A stretch of DNA of 64,000 nt. It comes from Bicyclus anynana (Eukaryota > Arthropoda > Insecta > Lepidoptera > Nymphalidae). The position numbers were made by a program, and so were the translations under genes. The DNA lies in the NCBI RefSeq assembly GCF_947172395.1, contig NC_069090.1, positions 17,132,962 to 17,196,961 on the forward strand, in the 5' to 3' direction. Every line of letters starts with the position of its first letter. Position 1 is the stretch's first letter. Positions 1-12,000 of this stretch are shown one piece after another. The notes under the pieces are model-generated. The model was not told the DNA's origin. It did not search any database and was given only the letters and a program-made list of their open reading frames with translations.

Positions 1-743
1 TGCTAAGTTTAGACGTTGCAATATTTTTTCGTCATATTGATAGTAGATTGTAGTGCAATTTCAAAAACTTATTTCCAATATTTGTTTAATCTCAAACTGG
101 TATTAGATTGAAGTCATTCATAACTAAATGTGTGCATAATTTTCTTAAAGCACATTATGTGCTGACCAATCATTATGTAAATTTCAAATTAGTATAATCT
201 ATGTTAAGTTCTAGTTGTCATACATACTGACTCAATGTAAACTCGGCTTTATGGGTATTGTTTCTATTAGTGTGGCCCCCGCCCAGCGCACGATGTATGT
301 ATGTACTGTTAGCTACTTTAAGAACATAATTACTTGGGTAATCACATCTAGTGTATTTATATTAAATGAAAATTTATTTAATTATTCCTAGACTATACCT
401 AGCATAGATTAAAGTCATATGTTAGTACTTATCTAAATTTATTGTTTAGTTTCTTTGTTAATAATCACTGGAGACCTTTTTGAAACTTCTAATAATATAA
501 TTAACCTTTCTTACAAACCACATTTTCGTTTTAATTAACAGTTATCCTCCTTTTTATTGCAAGTAGGTACATAAGTTCAGGAGATTGGGGGGAACCCGGG
601 TTAAGAATTTTTATTGGAAAATTTCTAGATAACACTAGAACACTGAAAAACCTAGATTTTCATAGCTTGATCCAGGACTAGAAGCAGGGACCTCGTGATC
701 TGAAGTGTCACCCATAACCAATTGACCAATTAACCTTAACCAT
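1..743. other. No gene seen
   Basis: AT-rich sequence with only short chance reading frames on either strand. No splice-supported exon or repeat boundary could be established before the inverted-repeat element that begins near 744. Confidence 0.5.
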
Positions 744-1587
744 AAAGGTGCTGATAGACTTGAGCATTCGCTTGCACCGAGCATTCGTGCGAATGTTACA
801 TCACAGAAAAATAAGAACAATTTTAGCGAGTATACTATTGAGCATTCTAGCGAACAGATTTCCAGCACACGCATCAAGAAGTCCCTACATCTGTGAATAC
901 CTACTACTACCCTACCCTACTCCCACTACAGCTACCCTACCATACAGGGGATGAGTAGGCACCCAACCCTTCCCCTACCTTACTCCTAATTTTACTCCTA
1001 CCCTACCCCTACCAAACCCCTATCTTACCCCTAATTTTACTCCTACCCTACCCCTACCCTGCCCCTACCCTACTCCTACCATACGCCTACCCTACCACGC
1101 GACGGAAGCTTAAAAAATTGAGTAACTTCTCCCGTTTTCCCAACATTTTCCTTCACAGCTCTGCTCCTATAGATCGTAGCGTGATGATAAGTATACTATA
1201 ACCTGCCCAGGAGTATGAAAAATAATTGTACCAAGTTTCGTTAAAATTCGTCGAGTAGTTTTTGTTTCTATAAAGAACATACAGACAGACAGACGGACAA
1301 AAATTTTACTGATTGCATTTTTGGCATCAGTATCGATTACTAATCACCCTCTAATAGTTATTTTTGAAATATATTTCATGTACAGAATTGACCTCTCTAC
1401 AGATTTATTTTAAGTACAGATCTTTTGACTAGCACCGAATAGAGCGTTCGCTAGAATTCTCAAGATGTTCGAAGCAATATTTGGCTCTATACTTGGCTCG
1501 GTTCGTTGTTCAGTTCGACAAATATAAAAACGGCGAATGCTCGATGGTTCTGTTACAAGTGAATGCTCAAGTCTATCAGCACCTTAA
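744..1587. mobile_element. Non-autonomous DNA transposon with terminal inverted repeats
   Basis: The left end (about 744-775) reads AAGGTGCTGATAGACTTGAG and continues GCATTCGCTTG. The right end (about 1556-1587) is its inverse with one mismatch in roughly 30 bp. A further GAGCATTCG-type motif recurs just inside both ends. The roughly 840-bp interior has no transposase-like frame; it holds a CCCTA-rich stretch and a run of GACA repeats. A target-site duplication could not be fixed. The inverted ends are seen directly; the class is not assigned. Confidence 0.7.
900..1095. repeat. Degenerate CCCTA-rich microsatellite
   Basis: Runs of variants of CTACCC, CCCCTA and TACTCCTAC, imperfect and irregular, inside the inverted-repeat element. 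A similar tract in the opposite strand sense lies at about 28780-28905 and a short one near 33195-33225. It is not a lepidopteran telomere tract (TTAGG). Confidence 0.75.
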
Positions 1588-1869
1588 AAGATTGCTCTAA
1601 AATACATATTTGCATCGCTATCTATGTGCTTAAAGTATTGGCAAACTGGGTCACTGGAGTTTATCTTCTACGAGTAAAGCACAAAAGGCACCCAGCTAGC
1701 GAATAGCCCACATGGATGATAGTTTGATAGATGGTGGTGGACTGCACTGTTAGTGGACCTAATACATAAGAACATCTTTGTATAACTAAAAATGTTTCTT
1801 GCAAATAAACCGATTCTGATTCTGACTGCATGTTATGGCAGCAAATGAGAGGAACATCGACAGAAATAT

Positions 1870-1965
1870 TGGCTTTTATTTATTACAATCTCACCTGATG
1901 GTAAGTGATGATGCAGTCTGAGATGGAAGCGGGCTACCTTGTTAGGAGGAGCATGAAATTTTTTA
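1870..1965 (+). repeat. SINE family A, truncated copy
   Basis: Contains the head of a recurring element: ACAATCTCACCTGATGGTAA, then GTGATGATGCAGTCT, AGATGGAAGCGGGCTA and a TTAGGAGGAG motif. It is cut short compared with the full copy at 55883-56212. Confidence 0.7.
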
Positions 1966-2097
1966 TAATTATATCTATGTTGGCGGTTGGTGGCTTTAGT
2001 AACTTGGCAAGTAACCTCTTTGTTAGATCAATAAAATCGAAGGTGGGCCAAGGTCTTGGTGAGGCAAGTTTTTTAAGTTAACACCGCCTTATCGACC

Positions 2098-2340
2098 TAC
2101 TACTTAATATTATAAACGCGAATGTTTGTAGCGATGTTTGGTTGGATGTTTGTTACTCTTTACCGCCGAAACAACTGGACCAATTTGGCTGAAATTTAAA
2201 ACGAATAGATAATATCCTTTATTAACTCATAGGCTACTTTTCATCCCGGAAAAATCCATGGTTCCCGCGGGATTAGTGAAAAACTGAATTCCGAAGGAAA
2301 TCCGCTTACGAAGTCGCGTGCTTTCGCTAGTGTGTTATAA
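2098..2340 (+). repeat. Dispersed repeat ending in a CTAGT-like motif
   Basis: Begins near ATATTATAAACGCGAATGTT, passes through a TTTCATCCCGGAAAAATCC and GTTCCCGCGGGATT core, and ends in GAAGTCGCGTGC...GCTAGTGTG. The same layout recurs at about 30005-30215 and 59755-59955 (+) and 31360-31580, 44850-45070 and 63592-64000 (-). The lack of terminal repeats and the CTAG-type end would fit a Helitron-like non-autonomous family, but that is only a suggestion. Confidence 0.6.
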
Positions 2341-2674
2341 ATCTATGCCTTACGGCCAGTTTTTTCATCGCAAGTAACAGTCAAAGTAACGTCATCAAAA
2401 GTGACAGTCTTTTTCACTGAAAAATAAAGTCTTCTTTACTACTTATTACTTTTACTGTTACTTTATTAGCTTTACACGAAGAAACTGGCTGTTAGAGGTT
2501 AAAAAAGGGTTTAAGTTTTCTTTATATAAATCCTTCGTTTTGAGTTATACTTTATAAAAAAAATTGTAGACTATTTATTACGTAAAAAAATTGCGAAAAT
2601 AGAAATAGAAGGGGATGAAATAGGTGTTGAAAGTTTACATCGATTTTCATGCAGACGAAGTACAGCTAGTACAG

Positions 2675-2845
2675 TTTTTTTTATTCTTTACAAGTTAGCC
2701 ATTGACTACAGTCTCACTCACCTGAGGGTGATGCAATCTAAGATGGAAGTGGGCAACTATTAGGAGTAACCTGTACCTAAATCCATACCCCTTTCGGTTT
2801 CTACACGACATCGTAACGGAATGCTACATCGCTAACCATGCATGC
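2675..2845 (+). repeat. SINE family A copy
   Basis: Shows TTTATTCTTTACAAGTTAGC, a GATGCAATCTAAGATGGAAG motif, CCCTTTCGGTTTCTACACGA and ATCGTAACGGAATGCT. It is diverged and lacks the 3' tRNA-like part that the full copy at 55883-56212 has. Confidence 0.75.
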
Positions 2846-2879
2846 AATGCAATGCAATGGGTTATGCACTAGCATTACA

Positions 2880-3100
2880 ATTCTGATGATGAAGACAATG
2901 GACAAGTAATGGAACTTCTCAACTTTTCACAGTAGGTAGCATTGTGATTGGGTTTGATTAATTTGTATTGGTCTGGATGCATCCACCTGGATGGGTTGTG
3001 ACTGTCATTAGGTTCTGATGATGAAGACGAAGGACTGTTAATAATCGGTTTACAGTACCTTACCCACCTTAGTACGTTGTGATTGGGTTTCTAAGTTCTA
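2880..3100 (+). repeat. Partial copy of a ~131-bp tandem repeat family
   Basis: Two imperfect units, each with TTCTGATGATGAAGAC, a GGTTTACAGTA or CTTTTCACAGTA motif, TTGTGATTGGGTTT and GGGTTGTGACTGTCATTAGG. The same unit occurs in three copies at 54170-54545, where the period is about 131 bp. Confidence 0.65.
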
Positions 3101-3514
3101 TAATCTATAGAGTTTTCACCCCCTTAGATATCGTTTTGTTTGTTGGCATAATCGATAACGACAGACATCTGTATTAAAGTTTGGCTTCCATTTTCACATT
3201 AATGATTTGATGAGATAATAGGTTATAAAATAAACTACTATTGTAAAGCAACAAAGGTTTGTAGTGAAGAACCTAGCTAACATAAAGAGATAGGCAAGTA
3301 GGTACATAATAACTTAATCACATTTATTTAGGTTTCATATTACAGTTATTATAAACGAAAATGTAAAGGTTAAGAATTCAATATAACAATAAGGTCAATA
3401 GAACAATTTCCGACGTTTATTGGCACGGCACAGTAATTATAGGGGATTTTACTTAATCCCCGACACGGCCACATCCTGCGGACTGCAGGCGATGCGTTGC
3501 TTACAACCGGCAAC

Positions 3515-5117
3515 ATGAAGTTGTTTGTTATTGTGAGTATTACTTTTTATATTTGATTGTAAATGCCTTAGGCTCCCTAATGGGATCTCAGCGGCGTCAC
3601 CGGGGATTTTATGCGAGCAGGGGCATCGCCTGGTAGGGCCCGAAGGAAGAGAAAGGAGTGGAAAGACTTTCTAAGGGTGTCTTCTGTATAAAATCGTTGA
3701 GGGCCCTTTAGGGAAGGATGTTTTGGCCCGAGTGAATCAATCCTAACGTCCGCGTGAACTTTGATGAAGCGCACGTCTGATGATGTTAGAAATTGGGGAC
3801 CTCATCTTCTTCGGCGAAGACGCTGTATTCTTTGTGATAGTGTTGTGTTTGAATCGATAGTGTTGCGTTAAAAAAAACTCTTGTGCGAATGAGATCTTAG
3901 AGTTGACTAAGACTTCATTCGCAAGAGAGTTTTTTTAACGGACGTTAAAAAAGCGTTCAAATATAGGGGTCTATTTCCAAAATTGAAAATGCAACACTGC
4001 TCGAAAAAAGCGTCGCATTTATAAACGCTGTCGTGTGAACATACTACTATATACTATATTGTTATACAATTGTTGTATTTGAACGCTTTTTTTACGTTGG
4101 GTATGAGGGCTTATATTAGACCGGGCCGTGTCCGAGCGGGGAGGGAGAGGTCGGGAACGACCGTAGTGTACACGAACGTCGTACGTTAGTAGACGATCAT
4201 GACTGTAATAAACTGCTTCACTTCATACAAAATGTATGTTACGTTTCAAATTGTACAAATTGTACACGTTGTTGGTCAATATTCTTTATCTAGCTGATGC
4301 TGCTAATGCTAATCCAGTACAAAACTTGACGATACCCATTCTTGTAAGCTGTAAGTATTTTTCCTAAATATCTAAAACAAAATTTTGGATTTCCCAGATT
4401 CTTTTCTCCGTTGTCCTGGCCGTCAGTTCGGAGACTGAAAAATCAAAGACCAAGACCGTCAAAGAAGACCAGAAAATCGACAACTCTGCTTTCCTTCAAA
4501 AGTTTTTACCACCTCTAAACCATGACGTGAACCAACGATACGGCCAAGGACAAGAATACAGAAACGAGAATTGGGCGAATAGGGGCAACGGATACTACGA
4601 CTACAACGATGAAGAAGAACAAAACGAGGGTATTCGGAGAAATCAGGGCTGGCCTCTATACAACGTGCCAAATATTTGGGGATACTCGAAAAATGGTGCG
4701 GAACTTGGAAAACTCGTCAGTCATTCATATAACAATGATAATACAGTTTGGGGATATTTGAGGGATGGTGAAGGTAGATTGAGAAATGAGGGCAGAGATA
4801 ACGCGCGTGAGTATTTAAGAAATGAAGGTAGACCGAGATATCTTGCACGCGGTCACTTGCCCAAGTTAAATGTCCCGCTAGAACCTGAATACATAGGCTA
4901 CGTGGGTTACGTTGACCCGAGAGGTCACGGATACAAAGACAGATATCACTACCGACTTATAGGACGGACCGGGTTGGGTTTTGACAAGAGAACTGCTGCA
5001 GCCTATGGATTACGCGCACCGATCACTCCATCTCTTCTAAAAGTGGTTGGACAATACGATTACAGACGTAAAAACCAAAATGGCTACAATTCCCGTGGAT
5101 ATTCTTCACAGCATTAG
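3515..5117 (+). CDS. Secreted Asn/Gly/Tyr/Arg-rich protein, two exons
   Basis: Two exons joined at phase 0: 3515-3532 (MKLFVI, donor GTGAGT) and 4398-5117 (acceptor TTCCCAG). Together they encode 245 aa. The intron splits a clear signal peptide, MKLFVI + ILFSVVLAVSS, with predicted cleavage before ETEKSK. The mature part starts with a Lys-rich stretch. It then has an Asn/Tyr/Gly/Glu-rich middle with a direct repeat (RNEGR at about residues 138-142 and again nearby) and a more ordered basic C-terminal half with GYVGYVDPRGHGY, YHYRLIGRTG and LLKVVGQYDYRRKN. I do not recognise a family. It has no cysteines, so it is unlike a disulfide-rich toxin or protease inhibitor. The next gene has the same exon layout, which suggests related secreted structural roles. 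The start is fixed by the signal peptide reconstituted only when the exons are joined. Confidence 0.8.
3560..3850 (-). repeat. LINE-derived relic in the intron
   Basis: The stretch with CCCGAAGGAAGAG, AAGACTTTCTAAGGGTGTCT and GGGGACCTCATCTTCTTCGG, then GAAGACGCTGT, parallels 53030-53380. There the adjoining reverse-strand frame reads like a Jockey-type reverse transcriptase C-terminus. This copy is diverged and non-coding. Confidence 0.5.
3866..3940. repeat. Imperfect inverted repeat (hairpin)
   Basis: The left arm, about 3866-3900 (CGTTAAAAAAAACTCTTGTG then CGAATGAGATCTTAG), pairs with 3907-3940 (CTAAGACTTCATTCGCAAGA then GAGTTTTTTTAACG), leaving a loop of about 6 bases. It lies in the intron of the gene starting at 3515. 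Confidence 0.75.
3941..4099. mobile_element. Short MITE-like element
   Basis: The left end GACGTTAAAAAAGCGTTCAA plus ATATAG is the inverse of the right end near 4070-4099 (ATTTGAACGCTTTTTTTACG), giving terminal repeats of about 25 bp around a roughly 160-bp element. It sits next to the hairpin at 3866-3940 and may be one composite element with it. Confidence 0.5.
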
Positions 5118-5258
5118 CCTGATGAAAGGATAATAATCAAACATTATAAGCAGTTTCATATCTATATTTTTCCTATATTTTGTTTCGTTACACGGTTCTA
5201 AGTACTACCACCTGTCTGCTAATGATATTTATATTAGATATTTTCAAATAATCTATTT

Positions 5259-5264
5259 AATAAA
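5259..5264 (+). terminator. Polyadenylation signal AATAAA
   Basis: AATAAA lies about 140 bases after the stop codon at 5115-5117, in an AT-rich 3' flank. It is the only canonical signal close behind the stop. Confidence 0.6.
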
Positions 5265-5969
5265 ACCATTAAACAAATTGTGTTGTTATTTTATTATCCT
5301 GTTAAAAAATTAACCGCAATAGTGGCTCGGTAACAGAAAATTTATGGGTTTTATTTTGCAACTTTGAAGTCCAATAACTCCCATTCCATTACGGCACGCT
5401 CAAATCGTCAGATTTTCGAAAGGGACACAGGGTTAGTTTTTTTTTTGTTTCCCTAATCGCACCCGCCGATATTAAGGGCTTATACTTGGTGGAGGTACTG
5501 AACAACGTGCAAGGTATACTCCCTTATATTCATCTGCTGCTCTCGAGTAACTGTAAAAATCCTATCTTAGGCTCCCCGAATACTGAGAATTCCTCGGAAA
5601 ATAAAATGTGATTAAAATATGAACTATTTAAATTTTTAATCTACTCGTATTTACGTAATCAGACTCTTCACGTTTTGTTATTAAAAATATTCGTGTTAAA
5701 TTCGTCGTTCGAGAGGTTCTGAATATTGTTGATATTTATGATGATGTTGAAACATGGATGTACGAGTAAATTATTATTATGGCAAGTAATTAACTGTTAC
5801 ATTAAATGTTTTGTATAATTAATTTCAAATTATTTTGGAGACATTTTGCTGCACAAACATGACCGCTGTGTCAATGGACAGAATGCAATTATTGCCGTGT
5901 GTCAATTTATTAATTAGTGTAAAATTTACCAATGACGTGAGGTTAACAACAGTTATAATTTAAGATACG
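5265..5969. other. Intergenic spacer
   Basis: AT-rich sequence between the two secreted-protein genes. No open frame or recognisable repeat was seen. It probably holds the promoter and control region of the large repeat-protein gene. Confidence 0.5.
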
Positions 5970-5975
5970 TATATA
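5970..5975 (+). promoter_or_regulatory. Possible TATA box for the large repeat-protein gene
   Basis: TATATA lies 59 bases before the exon-1 ATG at 6029, a spacing compatible with a short 5' leader. This is position-based inference only; no initiator or cap-site evidence was available. Confidence 0.25.
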
Positions 5976-6028
5976 CCTATCAATAAAACTGATTCGCGCG
6001 ATAACATATTTTCAATTTCAATTTTGCA

Positions 6029-9000
6029 ATGGCGTGGACAGTGTGGGTGAGTAATTAATTAAAATATATTGTTAAAATGTATGTACCTACCTCGTATCGT
6101 CGTTATCAACCCATATACGGCTCACTGTTGAGCTCGAGTCTCCTCTCAGAATGAGAGGGGTTAGGCCAATAGTCCACCACGCTGGCCCAATGCGGATTGG
6201 CAGACTTCACACACGCATAGAATTAAGAAAATTCTCTGGTATGCAGGTTTCCTGACGATGTTTTTGTTTGAGACACGTGATATTTAATTTCTTAAAACCT
6301 GTACCTACCTATAGATGGTATTTTTTCTGATGGTAGGCTTCGGCCGTGGCTAGTTACCGGAAAAGACGTACCGCTAAGCGACATTAAAATGTAAATGTAA
6401 CTATGTCGTTAAAGTCGTAAAATAAAAAAATAGGATCTTTTTTTCTTACGAGAGGTGTTTTTATATAATCTACTGAACCCTACACTGCGCGTGGCCTGAC
6501 GCTTGAGGTTTTTTTCATTTGTCTTATCAATGACAAGTTAGCGCTTGAGTGCGGTCACACCTGCAGGGTTACTAACAGTGACGATACAGTCTAAGAAGGA
6601 AGCGGAAACTTGAAAGAGCTACAAGATTGCCTTTGCTGACGCTCCTTCCATGGACGCACACAAACGTGCTTGAACTTACCACTACAACCGTAGTCAAACC
6701 ATCTTCCGAAAATAACTTAAGCCCGATTTATATTAACTTATTATACACATGGCCTGTGTTACTCGGTGAAAATGTAGCTTTTGAATAGTAAAGGAATTAA
6801 AAAAAAATTGGTCGAGTAGTAGTAGTAGTGATTTAAATAATAACAATCAAACAAATAACAACAAATCAAATCTTTTATACTACTTACGTACTAAAACTGA
6901 GTACGACACATTTGCACAGTAGGTATAGGTATTTAGTTTCTTTCTTTTGTTGTCATATTTACACTAGGTTACGTATACGAGTTATAAAAGTAAAAAATCA
7001 CCCAACATCATCATCACAAACCATCTGCAGACTAATTCACTAACTTTGACGTATGTTAGTTGACATATTACTTAAACAAAATCGAGATTCTATGTAACAA
7101 ACGTCATCCAGTGCCTACTTTACTATATTTTTTGGCAACCGTTCGTTGTTATCGTGCAGTAGGTTGATGTGATTTCTCAGTCGATTTGATGTTTATTTTA
7201 ATAAGTTGTTAATAAAGACCAAATTAGTGGATAAGCCTGTAGACCTCCAGAGCTAGCCTACTAAGACTGCCGATTTCATCATATATTTATATACTACATT
7301 TACTATACATAATACATATACAGTCTAATATCGGCTGATAGTAATCATGAAGATGATGATTAATATTTTTTAATGAAACAATTTAATCTTTGCAGTTCTC
7401 CATGCTATTGCTTGGAGTGGTTACAGTGAAGAGTCAGATACATGAAAACCAACATCAGAAACGTCATATTTTCATCAATAACTTTCATAATATCCCGAAA
7501 CAGAAATATAGTCGCCCCGAATCGGTATTTGCAAATCCGTACAATTTTAATAAAATATCATTCCCAATATATGAAGATATAAACCTATTTGGATCTGATT
7601 CTTTGAATGATGATAACCCGGAAAATGTTGGACATAGTTATTTACATGGATATAGGCAAAGAGGACATATTATACCTAATTACGGAGGAGAATCAGACTC
7701 CTTTCATTTGCCTTTTAGTAATTTTCATAACACAGACACTACTTATGGACAAGGAGAAAATGATGTACATGATTTTAATAGAGAATCTGGATATATACAT
7801 GCAAATAATGGTTATGAGGCAGACGCAACATACAGACAAGGAGGACATAAAGTACCAGATTTTCTAAAAAGTTGGTTCGAATACTATAATGAGGCAATAA
7901 AAAATCTGCATATCATCCACGATACTCGCGGAATAATTAACAAATTTCATGGACATACTAACAGGCTCCGTGAAGATTTTTTTGATGCACTTGTAAATGG
8001 AGCTGATAAGCTTTCGACGCAGAATAAATATATTGACGTGGCAACAAAATCCTTACCAAATTTATCAATATCGCAAAATAATCGTCAACAAAAAAGAGAC
8101 TTCCTACACAGAGGACAGGAGAATACAGCCTCAAGTATTAACGGTGAAAATAGACTATCTAACCAATATAATGATCGCATCGTATTTCCCGAGGATACAA
8201 ATAAAATGCATTTATTAAATAATAATCCCAAAAAATTGCAATCACAACGAATTAGACAGCATCCCAATGTTTACAATACGTTTATGCCGCCTGAAAACAA
8301 ATATTCAAGTACGAGCAATTCTGGCCATTTATACTTACCTGGCATATCAGCTAACTATGGAGATAATGTTTTTAAACCGGACAGTATACAAGCCAACAAT
8401 CGTGATCAAACATATATAAGTAACAATTTTAAAGCAAGCAATGATGAGAATTTTTTTTTCAAACATCTAACTCTTGAAGATCATAATCGTAATGATTTTT
8501 CCGTATCAAAATTTACACCAAACTACCAAAGTGACCATGTTGTTCAAGGTTACATATCAAGTACTTCTACAGCTAACGAAGCTGGTCAACGTTCAGGTAA
8601 CGCTAAAACCAATAAATTTGAGCAAGGTCATAATTTTTTGAGTTCTGGAGCTAATTATGCCAGTCAAAACAATGTATATAGCAAACCTTATGAAAACAAA
8701 TTTGGTTCTGTGTACAAACCAAGGGTTTCTGACTTAGGTTATGTATTAGACATAGAAAATTCTAATCATATTTACGAAACTGATATTTCTGGAGCTAACA
8801 ATGCAGTCCCTATTGATAAACATGATAATTTTAAAAGTGCAAATAATCGTGAAGAACATAATGGTAGTGAAATTTATATTCCAAGCATTAATAATGATAA
8901 CTACAGTTATGGACAAGTTGGTCGAGATTATGTATTTAGCAAGGCAGGTCAAGCTTTTGTTACCACTAACACAAACAATATTGAAAAAGTACAACAAAAT

Positions 9001-12000
9001 AACAATTATCGAGCTGTAAATGCTGGTAAAGTGAATGTTTCTGGTAGAAATGATATGAACACTTTTGGTTCTATTTACGTACCAAACCATTTTAATCATA
9101 AAGATGCTGGCCAACATTATCTTATTGGTAACTTGGATACGAACACGTTTAGACAAGGTCATACAGCTAATAATTCAAGCCATGTTTCTCACACAGATAG
9201 TAATCTGGACCAAGCTAACGTATATCGCAATTTAAAAACAACGATTAATAGCAAATTTACCCAAATTGGCAATTCTGAAGATCATAATCCAAGTTATATT
9301 TCCGTTTCAAGCAATAATAAAGCAAACTGCCATGAAGACCATGTTGGTGAAGGGCATGTATCTCTCAAGACTGATGAAAGTTTAAGCAACATTAAAAGTA
9401 ACATGTCAGAGCCAGTTAACAAAAATAAAAGTTCTAAAGCTCTTAATGCTGGACAAACGAATGTACACAAACATAATTATTTTCCTGCTTACATTTCTAA
9501 TAATAACGGTATTCGCCAAGGTTATGCATTTAGTCATTTAGAGACAAACAAACCTGGTAGCACTGGCCATGATTACTTATCTTGGGTCAATGGAGCTAAT
9601 AATGCAGGTCATGTTTCGGAAATAGAGAGTAGTAAAGCTAAGAAATTTAATGAAATTTACGAACAAGGCAAATTAATAACGACGAATGAAAATAATCAAA
9701 TTAACAATTTTGGAAACACAGAAGAACATAGCTATAGTAAGAGTGTTCCTGGCATTTCTGATAACAAAGACGATGGCCAATATTATGTGTTTGGTCACTT
9801 GGATACCAACACTTATGGTCACGATAGTCGATCTGGAGTTTCTGAAGTCAACAATGCAGCCCACGCTTCAGGAATCGACATTAAAGAAGGCACTAAATCT
9901 GATCACATTTACGTACTAAATAATTCAAAACCTATAAGTAATGGTCATGTAAACACGTTTAACAACTCTCAAGATCATAATGATAGTGATGTTTACATTT
10001 CAAGCAATACTGGAGAAAATAAACATAATCATCGTGTTGGTCAAGGACTCGTTTTTGGTGCCTATGTAACTACCAAGGCTGGTCTAAGTTTTGGTAACAT
10101 CAATACCAATTTGTATGAACAAGTTTACAAAGATAGCAATTCTCGAGCTATTAACGCTGGCCAAGTTAATGTATACGGCGATAATAATTCAAAAAATTCA
10201 AGACCCACTTATGTTTCTGGAATTTCTGACAATAATGATGTTGGCAAAAGTGATTTATTTGGTCACTGGAATACGTCCAATTCGGGTAACATTTACGTCT
10301 CTGGAGTTAGTAAACTCAACAATACAGCTCATGATTCTGTCACTGACGTTACCAAAGCTAGTCAGAGTTTCCGTAACAATAAAACCTATTTGTCTGAGCA
10401 AATACACAAAAATATCGATTATGGAGCTAATAATGCTGGAAAAGTAAATGTATTTCATAAAAATGAAGCAATAAAATCTGCCCCCTCTTATGTTCCTGGA
10501 ATTTCTGTCAGTAACGATGTTGGCAAAGACTATGTGTTTGGTCACTTGAATACGAGCAATTCTGACGTCAACAATGGAGCCCACACTTCTGACATCGACA
10601 TTGAAGAAGGCACCAAATCAAAACCAATTAATTTACAATATAATTCTAAAATAACAAGTGATTGTCATGTAAACACGTTCAAAAATTATCACAATCATAT
10701 TCATAGTGATGTTTCCATCTCAAGAAATACTGAAGAAAACAACTATGGCGATAGACTTGGTCTAAGAGTCGTTCCCGGTGCTTATGAAGTTATCACGCCC
10801 GGTCAAAATTTTGCCAACACTAAAACCAACTTGTCTGAGCAAGTTTACAATGATAGCGATTATGAAGCTATTTTTGCTGGCAAAGTATTTCAAAATAATT
10901 CAGCCATAAAATCTGTTCCCGCTTATGTTCCTGGAATTTCCGACAGTGAAGACGTTGGCCAAAATAATTTATTTGGTCACTTGAACACAACCAACTCTGG
11001 TAATATTTACGTCTCTGGAGATACCGACAGTAAAGAAACCACCAAACCTGATAAAGTTGACGTACAAAACAAATCTAACATCACAAGTAATAGTCACGTA
11101 CATGCTTTTGACAACTCTCAAGATCATAATTATCGTAGTAATAGTTCCCTTTCAAGCAATGCTCAAGATAACATCCATGGTAATCGTGTTAGACAACGAC
11201 TTGTTTTCGGTGCTTCAGTAGCTCCCACGGCTGGTCAAAATTTTATTAACGCTAAAACCAACTTGTCTGAGCAAGTTTACAAAGATAGCGATTCTGGAGC
11301 TGTTTTTGTTGGAAAAGTATTTCAAAATAATGAAGCCATAAAATCTGTTCCCGTTTATGTTCCTGGAATTTCTGACAATAACGATGTTGGCCAAGATTAT
11401 TTATTTGGTCATTTGAACACAACCAACTCTGGTAATATTTACGTCTCTGGAGTTACTGAAGTCAACAATACAGCTTACGATTCTGTCATTGACATTACCG
11501 AGGCTAGTCAGACTTTCAGTAACAATAAAACCGATTTGTCTGAGCAAGTATACAAAGATAGTGTTTCTGGGGCTAATAATGCTGGTAAAGAAAACGTATT
11601 TCATAATAATGATAGCGATTCTGGAGCCATTAATGCTGGCAAAGTATTTCAAAATAATGAAGCCATAAAATCTGTTCCCTCTTACGTCCCTGGTATTTCT
11701 GACAATAAAGATGTTGGCCAAGATTATGTGTCTAGTCACTTGAATACAACCAGTTCTGGTAACATTTACGTCTCTGGAGTTTCTGAAGTCGACAATGCAG
11801 CCCACGCTTTTGACACCGACAGTACAGAAACCACCAAACCTGATAAAGTTGACGTACAAAACAAATCTAACATCACAAGTAATAGTCACGTACATGCTTT
11901 TGACAACTCTCAAGATCATAATTATCGTAGTGATAGTTCCGTTTCAAGCAATGCTCAAGATAACATCCATGGTAATAGTGTTAGACAAGAACTCGTTTCC

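Noticed and set aside
900..1095. Possible telomere repeat
   Set aside because: The CCCTA-like units are irregular, lie inside a transposon-like element, and do not match the insect TTAGG repeat.
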